A DNA stretch of 64,000 bases from an uncultured Oscillospiraceae bacterium. Lineage in GTDB: Bacteria > Bacillota > Clostridia > Oscillospirales > Oscillospiraceae. How positions within the stretch are numbered: the first letter of the stretch is position 1; every line of letters starts with the position of its first letter. Location: contig CALXDJ010000003.1 in NCBI GenBank assembly GCA_944387035.1, positions 1 to 64,000 of the forward strand, in the 5' to 3' direction. Under the pieces are notes generated by a model. That model had not been told where the DNA came from and made no database searches. It saw nothing but the letters and a program-made list of their open reading frames with translations. This document shows positions 59,551 to 64,000 of this stretch, piece after piece. Position numbers and translations under genes: made by a program.

Positions 59551-59808
59551 TTACTTGGAAACGGCTTTGTTGATCCGCTCCACCAGCTCCGCCCCGTCGG
59601 GGCTCTGCATGAGCTGCTGGACCAGGCGGACGATCTGCGAGGTGTCGCCCTTGGTGGCGGATTGGACTGCCCGCTGCAGTCCGGCCCCCTGATCGTTTCG
59701 GGTGAGCATCTGCATCAGCGCCTGGCCGTCCCGGGAACGCATGAGGGATTGCAGCAGCGCGGGATTGCCTTTGAGCTGCTGCGCGAGTTTGGCGGTGTTC
59801 TCGTCCAT
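59551..59808 (-). CDS. Small hypothetical protein A of a three-gene operon (85 aa)
   Basis: A wholly helical 85-residue protein (MDENTAKLAQQLKGNPALLQ, GQALMQMLTRNDQGAGL, VRLVQQLMQSPDGAELVERI). It holds two similar Met/Leu helices with Pro-x-x-(L/A) starts (GNPALLQSLM and SPDGAELV), which hints at an internal duplication and at kinship with the N-terminus of protein B. ATG at 59808 follows AAGGAGGC, which overrules the longer frame from 59844. It is the first gene of the operon; 31 bases separate it from protein B. No function can be given. Confidence 0.68.
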   Translation of the reverse strand: MDENTAKLAQQLKGNPALLQSLMRSRDGQALMQMLTRNDQGAGLQRAVQSATKGDTSQIVRLVQQLMQSPDGAELVERINKAVSK

Positions 59809-59865
59809 AAGTGCCTCCTTGGCGTGTAAAATGATTGGTTCCAAACCAGTATATGAGGCAGAGAT

Positions 59866-59899
59866 ACAAAACGTGCCTGTGCATTTGCACAGACACGTT
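59866..59899 (-). terminator. Intrinsic terminator of nth
   Basis: AACGTG-CCTGTGCA with TGCACAG-ACACGTT (one mismatch); the minus strand runs into TTTTGT. It precedes the next minus-strand operon. Confidence 0.82.
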
Positions 59900-59907
59900 C
59901 TGATTTT

Positions 59908-60543
59908 TTATTTGGTTTTTCCGGCGTCACAGTCCTGCCGCAGGGGACAACCCTCGCAGTGCGGGGAGCGGGCGGTGCAGGTATCCCGGCCGAAGAGCAC
60001 CATCCGGTGGCAGAAGTTGGACGACTCCTTGGGCGGCAGAACCTCCCGCAGCTGCCGTTCTACCTTCAGCGGGTCCTTGGACCCGTCGGTGAGTCCCAAG
60101 CGGCCGGTGATGCGGATGCAGTGGGTGTCGCAGACGTAGGCGGGCTGGCCGAACACGTCTCCCAGAATCAGGTTGGCCGTCTTGCGGCCCACGCCGGGCA
60201 GGGCAGTGAGTTCCTCCATGGTGCCGGGAACTTTGCCGCCGTGGCGTTCCATCAGCTGCTGGGCGCAGGCGACGATATCCCGGGCCTTGCCGTTATAGAA
60301 GCCGCAGGAGTGGATGTACTGCCCGACTTCGGCGGGGTCCGCCTGAGCAAAGCTCTCCAGGGTGGGGAAGCGGGCGTAAAGGGCGGGCGTGACTTTGTTG
60401 ACCCGCTCATCCGTGCACTGGGCGGACAGCCGCACAGCAAAGAGCAGCTCATAGTCCTTGTCATATTGCAGGGAGCACAGAGCGTCGGGATAGAGCTCCT
60501 TGAGTGTTTCGATAATCCGCTTGACGGCGGCCTTGGATTTCAT
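59908..60543 (-). CDS. nth: Endonuclease III
   Basis: A 211-residue DNA glycosylase/AP lyase removing oxidised pyrimidines. The helix-hairpin-helix LPGVGRKTANLILGDVF near residue 115 contains the catalytic lysine; VCDTHCIRITGRLGL near residue 137 has the catalytic aspartate; and the [4Fe-4S] cluster motif CTARSPHCEGCPLRQDC (C-x6-C-x2-C-x5-C) closes the protein. The start ATG at 60543 lies after GAGGTGACG; an upstream GTG is part of that site. It is divergent from rarA, another DNA repair gene. Confidence 0.95.
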   Translation of the reverse strand: MKSKAAVKRIIETLKELYPDALCSLQYDKDYELLFAVRLSAQCTDERVNKVTPALYARFPTLESFAQADPAEVGQYIHSCGFYNGKARDIVACAQQLMERHGGKVPGTMEELTALPGVGRKTANLILGDVFGQPAYVCDTHCIRITGRLGLTDGSKDPLKVERQLREVLPPKESSNFCHRMVLFGRDTCTARSPHCEGCPLRQDCDAGKTK

Positions 60544-60572
60544 GTTCGTCACCTCGGGTTTGAGATGGCTTC

Positions 60573-60581
60573 AGTATACCA
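60573..60581 (-). promoter_or_regulatory. Extended -10 promoter of nth
   Basis: Minus strand TGG-TATACT, 30 bases before the start; no clear -35. Confidence 0.5.
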
Positions 60582-60676
60582 TACCCGTGCCCGGAAGGCC
60601 AGGGGAAAAAATCATGGTAATTTCCATGGATCTGTGTTATGATACAAAATTAGACACGAAGAAGGGAGGCGGCGCC

Positions 60677-61945
60677 ATGCAGCAGCCGTTGGCGGACGCG
60701 ATCCGTCCGCAAACTCTGGATGATGTGGTGGGCCAGCGCCATCTGCTGGCGCCCGGCGCAGTGCTTCGGCGGCTGATTGAAAGCGGTACGGAGGCCAATA
60801 TGGTGTTCTACGGTCCCTCGGGAACGGGAAAGACCACCGTGGCCAATATCATTGCCGCCAGGACCCACAAGACCCTCCACCGGCTCAATGCCACCACGGC
60901 ATCTTTACAGGATGTCAAGGACATCATGGCCGACGTGGGCACGCTGATGGCCCCGGGCGGGGTACTGCTGTATCTGGATGAGATCCAGTACTTCAACAAG
61001 AAGCAGCAGCAAAGCCTGCTGGAGTTCATGGAAAACGGCAAGCTGACGCTGATCGCCTCCACCACGGAAAATCCGTATTTTTACGTGTACAGCGCGCTGC
61101 TCTCCCGCAGCACGGTGTTTGAGTTCAAGGCCGTGCCGCCGGAGGAAGCGGAGCGGGCGGTCCTGCGGGCCCTGGAGCTGGAGCGGGAGCGTGCGGCGCT
61201 GCCCCTTTCCTGGGAGGACGACGTGCCGGGGCAGATTGCCATGGCCTGCGGCGGAGATGTGCGCAAGGCCATCAACGCTGTGGAGCTTCTCTGCCAGGCG
61301 GCGGTCCCTGCGGAGGGAGCGCTGCACCTGACCGGAGAGGACGCCGCCCAGCTGGCCCAGCGCAGCGCCATGCGCTACGACCGGGACGGCGACGCCCATT
61401 ACGACATCCTCTCGGCCTTGCAGAAATCCATCCGGGGCAGTGATCCCGACGCGGCGGTGCACTACTTGGGCCGTTTGCTGGAGGCGGGGGATCTGCTCTC
61501 GCCGTGCCGGCGGCTGCTGGTCATTGCGGCGGAGGACATCGGGCTGGCCTATCCCATGGCCATCGCCATAACCAAGGCCTGCGTGGATGCGGCGGTGCAG
61601 CTGGGACTGCCGGAGGCCCGGCTGCCTCTGGCGGAGGCAGCGGTTCTGCTGGCCACGGCGCCCAAGTCCAACACCGCCCATAACGCCATCATTGCCGCCA
61701 TGGACGATCTGCGCCGGGGTAAGACCGGGGATATCCCCCGGCACCTGCAAAACGTCCACGCCGACACCACCGGCTTTGATAACCGGCAGCACTATTTGTA
61801 TCCCCACGATTTCCCCCACCGCTGGGTGGAACAGCAGTATCTGCCCGATGCGCTCAAGGACGCCCACTATTATCAGTGGGGGGACAACAAGACCGAGCAG
61901 GCCGCCAAGGCCTATTGGGAGCGGATCAAGGGCAAGCCTCTGTGA
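60677..61945 (+). CDS. rarA: Replication-associated recombination protein A (RarA/MgsA ATPase)
   Basis: A 422-residue clamp-loader-like AAA+ ATPase that acts at stalled replication forks. It opens with ADAIRPQTLDDVVGQRHLL, has Walker A YGPSGTGKTTVANIIA near residue 44, Walker B LLYLDEIQYFNKKQQQSLLE near residue 98, sensor 1 ASTTENPYF, and the C-terminal tetramerisation part with AAEDIGLAYPMAI and PKSNTAHNAI. ATG at 60677 has AAGGGAGGC. Its 3' end overlaps the end of the convergent S1-domain gene by 20 bases. Confidence 0.96.
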   Translation: MQQPLADAIRPQTLDDVVGQRHLLAPGAVLRRLIESGTEANMVFYGPSGTGKTTVANIIAARTHKTLHRLNATTASLQDVKDIMADVGTLMAPGGVLLYLDEIQYFNKKQQQSLLEFMENGKLTLIASTTENPYFYVYSALLSRSTVFEFKAVPPEEAERAVLRALELERERAALPLSWEDDVPGQIAMACGGDVRKAINAVELLCQAAVPAEGALHLTGEDAAQLAQRSAMRYDRDGDAHYDILSALQKSIRGSDPDAAVHYLGRLLEAGDLLSPCRRLLVIAAEDIGLAYPMAIAITKACVDAAVQLGLPEARLPLAEAAVLLATAPKSNTAHNAIIAAMDDLRRGKTGDIPRHLQNVHADTTGFDNRQHYLYPHDFPHRWVEQQYLPDALKDAHYYQWGDNKTEQAAKAYWERIKGKPL

Positions 61946-62861
61946 AATCCGTCAGAATCGGCGGCCGCAGGCACCCCGGCGGAGAGTAGACCCACTGTTC
62001 CAGGGTGCCGTCTGTGATCTGATAGCGCACCGGATCCGGAACCTGGGGCGGGGGAAGTGTCTCAATGATGTGGAGCTTGATCTTCATCCGGTCGGGACGG
62101 ATGCTCTTGATGTACACGGAGACGCCGTCGCCGGGGGAGAGGCCCTCCCGGGTGTCCGCCAGGCCGGAGAGGTTGGGGGCAAGCTCAATGAAGCTGCCGT
62201 AGTCCCGGATGCTGCGCACAATTCCCCGGACGGTTTCTCCCGGAGCAAAGCGGCTGGCGTTTTCCATCCAGGTGCCCAGCAGCTCCCGGTGGGTCATGGT
62301 GATGCGCCGGGTTTCCCGGTCCACGGACCATACCGCCGCCAGAATCCGCTCGCCCTCCCGGAAGCGCTGGGCGGGGTGGGCAATGCGGGAGACGGAGATC
62401 CGCTCCACCGGCAGCATGGCCACGATGCCGCAGCCGATGTCCACAAAGGCGCCGAAGGACTCCAGCCGGGTGACCCGGCAGGTGAGCACGGTGCCGGGCC
62501 GGATCTCCTGAAGCAGAAAGTCCATGGCCTGCTCCTGGGCGTCCCGGCGGGACAGCAGGGCCACCGGCGCGCCTTTTTCGTCACTGCGCAGTTCTTTTAC
62601 AGTAAAGCAAGTTTGCTTTCCAACCCTTGAAATAACAGCAATATCTCGATCTGCACCGCTGATCCAGGGGGCGATGGCCTCCTGTCGGGGGATCTGGGCC
62701 TGGATTCCGCCCAGAGACAGGTGCAGGGTGTGGGCGGCGTCACAGCGCTGGACGACGCCTTCCAGAATCGTACCGGCTGCCAGGGCCTCTTCCAGTTCGG
62801 TACGGGTACAGGCGGCGGGAGGGCGCAGGCCCTCCGGCGGGAAAAGACGGTTTACGGGCAT
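61926..62861 (-). CDS. S1 RNA-binding domain protein
   Basis: A protein of 311 residues (315 from the earlier ATG at 62873) with two to three OB folds. The best S1 repeat runs from about residue 125: GTVLTCRVTRLESFGAFVDI, CGIVAMLPVERISVSRI; a second follows (GETVRGIVRSIRDYGSFIEL, NLSGLADTREGLSPGDGVSV). The N-terminal part is a weaker S1 repeat (GTILEGVVQRC). It resembles short ribosomal protein S1-like proteins of Clostridia. Such proteins bind single-stranded RNA; target unknown. The ATG at 62861 suits the AGGA site slightly better. Confidence 0.85.
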   Translation of the reverse strand: MPVNRLFPPEGLRPPAACTRTELEEALAAGTILEGVVQRCDAAHTLHLSLGGIQAQIPRQEAIAPWISGADRDIAVISRVGKQTCFTVKELRSDEKGAPVALLSRRDAQEQAMDFLLQEIRPGTVLTCRVTRLESFGAFVDIGCGIVAMLPVERISVSRIAHPAQRFREGERILAAVWSVDRETRRITMTHRELLGTWMENASRFAPGETVRGIVRSIRDYGSFIELAPNLSGLADTREGLSPGDGVSVYIKSIRPDRMKIKLHIIETLPPPQVPDPVRYQITDGTLEQWVYSPPGCLRPPILTDFTEACP

Positions 62862-62955
62862 AGTTGATCGCATCCTATCTGCCGCATACCGCGGCGTAAT
62901 CTCCTATAGAGAGTATGATATGCACGATCCGGGGACGGATTGACAGGAGGTAGGC

Positions 62956-63147
62956 ATGGACCTGCATTTACATGATTATGTGGAGCTGAAAAAGCCCCAT
63001 CCCTGCGGGAGTACCCAGTGGGAAATCCTGCGGGTGGGCATGGACATCAAGCTCCGGTGCCGGGGCTGCGGACATGAGCTGATGCTCCCGCGCAGCAAGG
63101 CGGAGAAGAGTATTCGTAAGATCCTGAAGAAGGAGGAGACCCCATGA
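62956..63147 (+). CDS. DUF951 family protein
   Basis: A 63-residue cytoplasmic protein of the DUF951 family. It has LHDYVELKKPHPCGSTQWEI, LRVGMDIKLRCRGCGHELML and a basic end. The cysteines (PHPCG, CRGCG) are a probable zinc site. The family is nearly universal in Firmicutes and often close to DNA replication or S1-type genes, function unknown. GACAGGAGG precedes the ATG. It overlaps the next micro-gene by four bases. Confidence 0.92.
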   Translation: MDLHLHDYVELKKPHPCGSTQWEILRVGMDIKLRCRGCGHELMLPRSKAEKSIRKILKKEETP

Positions 63148-63239
63148 GCAAGAAATCCACCCGGGCTGTGGCGCTGGTATTGGTGGCGGTGATGATCGTG
63201 GCGCTGGTAGCGTCTATGATCGCGCCGTACGTATCATAA
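63144..63239 (+). CDS. Micro-membrane protein (31 aa, DUF4044-like)
   Basis: A 32-codon gene whose ATG overlaps the DUF951 stop (ATGA), with GAAGGAGGAG before it. The product is basic at the start (SKKSTR) and then a single hydrophobic helix (AVALVLVAVMIVALVASMI), ending APYVS. The plan matches DUF4044-type peptides of Firmicutes, which are about 30-35 residues. Translation is well supported by the overlap and the site. A role is unknown. It is followed by a terminator. Confidence 0.7.
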   Translation: MSKKSTRAVALVLVAVMIVALVASMIAPYVS

Positions 63240-63261
63240 CGGGAACTTCACAAGCGCGCAG

Positions 63262-63298
63262 AGAGGGCGGACGGCCAATGGCCGTCCGCCCTCTGTTT
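63262..63298 (+). terminator. Terminator hairpin before spoIIGA
   Basis: 15-bp perfect stem AGAGGGCGGACGGCC with its complement around a three-base loop; only a short T stretch (GTTTG) follows. Confidence 0.75.
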
Positions 63299-63331
63299 GC
63301 GACGCCTTTCACCGGCGGACCGGCCTATAAT
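63297..63331 (+). promoter_or_regulatory. Promoter of spoIIGA with a long spacer
   Basis: TATAAT at 63326-63331 is consensus. The nearest -35-like hexamer, TTGCGA at 63297-63302, is 23 bp away. B. subtilis spoIIG has a 22-bp spacer and needs Spo0A to fire, so this layout could be its equivalent. A 0A-box is not clear; TTTGCGACG near 63296 is a partial match. Confidence 0.5.
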
Positions 63332-63358
63332 AGCGTTCATCGGCGGAAGGGAGGCGGC

Positions 63359-64000
63359 ATGATGACAGTGGTGTATGTGGACAGCGTGTTCATCCTCAAC
63401 GGGGTGATGGACTACTTGCTGCTTCTGGTCACGGCCCGGCTGGCGGGGATCCCGCTGCGCAGGCGGCGGTATCTGCTGGCTGCTCTGGCGGGAGCTGCGT
63501 ACGCGGTGGCGGTGTTTTTGCCGGGCATGGGGTTTTTGTCCGCCCCGCCGGTGAAGGCGGCGGCAGGCGTATTGATGGCTCTGATCGCCTACGGCGGTGA
63601 AACCCGGCTGGCCCGGCTGACGCTGCTGTTTTTTGCCTTGTCCTGTGCGCTGGCAGGCAGCGTGCTGGCGCTGGGGCTGCTGGCGGGAGGCAGTGTGCCG
63701 GTGACCCGGGGAGTGTTCTACACGGACGTGGATGCCCGGGTGCTGCTGGCGGCCGCCACGGCGGCCTATGGACTGGTGCGTGTGGTGTTCCGGGCGGCGG
63801 CCCGCAGCGGCGTGGAGGGCCGTCTGGTGCCGGTTCGGATTGCCATAGATGGAAAGACGGCGGAGCTGACAGCCCTGTGGGACAGCGGCAATACCCTCCG
63901 GGACCCGGTGGACGGACAGCCGGTGCTGGTGGTGGCGCCGGGCTCTCTGCGGGGGATCCTGCCGGGAGCGGCGGCCCGGCTCTGCACGCCGGAGGCTTTG
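63359..64000 (+). CDS. spoIIGA: Sigma-E processing peptidase SpoIIGA (partial, cut by window end)
   Basis: The first 214 codons of an open frame running off the window. The product begins MMTVVYVDSVFILNGVMDYL, has about five membrane helices up to residue 150, and then enters the protease domain with LWDSGNTLRDPVDGQPVLVV near residue 176. The D-S-G-N motif is the aspartic protease site of SpoIIGA. It cleaves pro-sigma-E in the mother cell once SpoIIR signals from the forespore. GAAGGGAGGC lies before the ATG. sigE usually follows, beyond this window. Confidence 0.93.
   Translation, partial: MMTVVYVDSVFILNGVMDYLLLLVTARLAGIPLRRRRYLLAALAGAAYAVAVFLPGMGFLSAPPVKAAAGVLMALIAYGGETRLARLTLLFFALSCALAGSVLALGLLAGGSVPVTRGVFYTDVDARVLLAAATAAYGLVRVVFRAAARSGVEGRLVPVRIAIDGKTAELTALWDSGNTLRDPVDGQPVLVVAPGSLRGILPGAAARLCTPEAL

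Overview
The window reads as chromosome of a spore-forming, strictly anaerobic Clostridia bacterium, most likely in the Oscillospiraceae (Flavonifractor/Lawsonibacter/Oscillibacter neighbourhood). This rests on the GC-rich coding style, strong Firmicutes ribosome-binding sites, sporulation genes (spoIIR, spoIIM, spoIIGA), a V-type ATPase, and families typical of that group (DUF951, DUF378, CmpB-type membrane protein). The genus is inference. I see no prophage, insertion sequence or CRISPR array.

Layout. 1-4.7 kb: tRNA-Gln, a secreted stalk-domain protein, a candidate small RNA, the KtrB/KtrA potassium uptake pair and thiamine pyrophosphokinase. 4.8-12.1 kb: a purine-oxidation region with a fused selenium-dependent-type xanthine dehydrogenase, a divergently placed MocA-like nucleotidyltransferase and a complete xdhABC operon. 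12.2-24.2 kb: M20 peptidase, cytidylate-kinase-like protein, an unusual array of hairpins, mini-RNase III with RqcH, a cation/proton antiporter, ThrH-type phosphatase with DUF1015, two related micro-membrane proteins, ispE and spoIIR. 24.3-34.6 kb: addB-addA, ribosomal protein L31, and a flavin reductase-hflX-acetyltransferase-YigZ operon. 34.6-38.7 kb: a DUF4397 protein with N-terminal 25-residue repeats, an SDR dehydrogenase with its probable AraC regulator, tRNA-Arg and a DivIVA-like coiled-coil protein.

38.8-47.8 kb is a complete nine-gene V-type ATPase operon (order F/G-stalk, I, K, E, C, F-subunit, A, B, D, as in Enterococcus hirae ntp) whose K subunit carries the residues that bind sodium in E. 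hirae. 47.8-50.9 kb groups an apparently frameshifted hemerythrin gene behind a structured leader, a UPF0303 protein and an FprA flavodiiron protein, which looks like oxygen defence. 50.9-54.2 kb is a gltX-spoIIM-asnA operon on the minus strand. 54.2-58.8 kb holds trpS, tagO-like and mnaA-like cell-wall genes. 58.8-60.6 kb has three small unknown proteins in an operon, then nth. The end holds rarA, an S1-domain protein, DUF951 with a 31-residue membrane peptide, and the truncated start of spoIIGA.

Genes that work together: KtrAB, the CPA2 antiporter and the V-ATPase for ion balance; the two molybdenum hydroxylases and the MocA-like protein for purine use; AddAB, RarA and Nth for DNA repair; SpoIIR and SpoIIGA for the forespore-to-mother-cell sigma-E signal. 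Many transcription units have clear sigma-A promoters (17-bp spacers) and intrinsic terminators, so operon limits are fairly secure. The points most worth a second look are the hairpin array at 14262-14524, the small transcription unit at 858-1007, the structured leader at 47919-47987, the frameshifted hemerythrin, the hairpin between Shine-Dalgarno and start of the DUF4397 gene, and the three-gene operon at 58827-59808.
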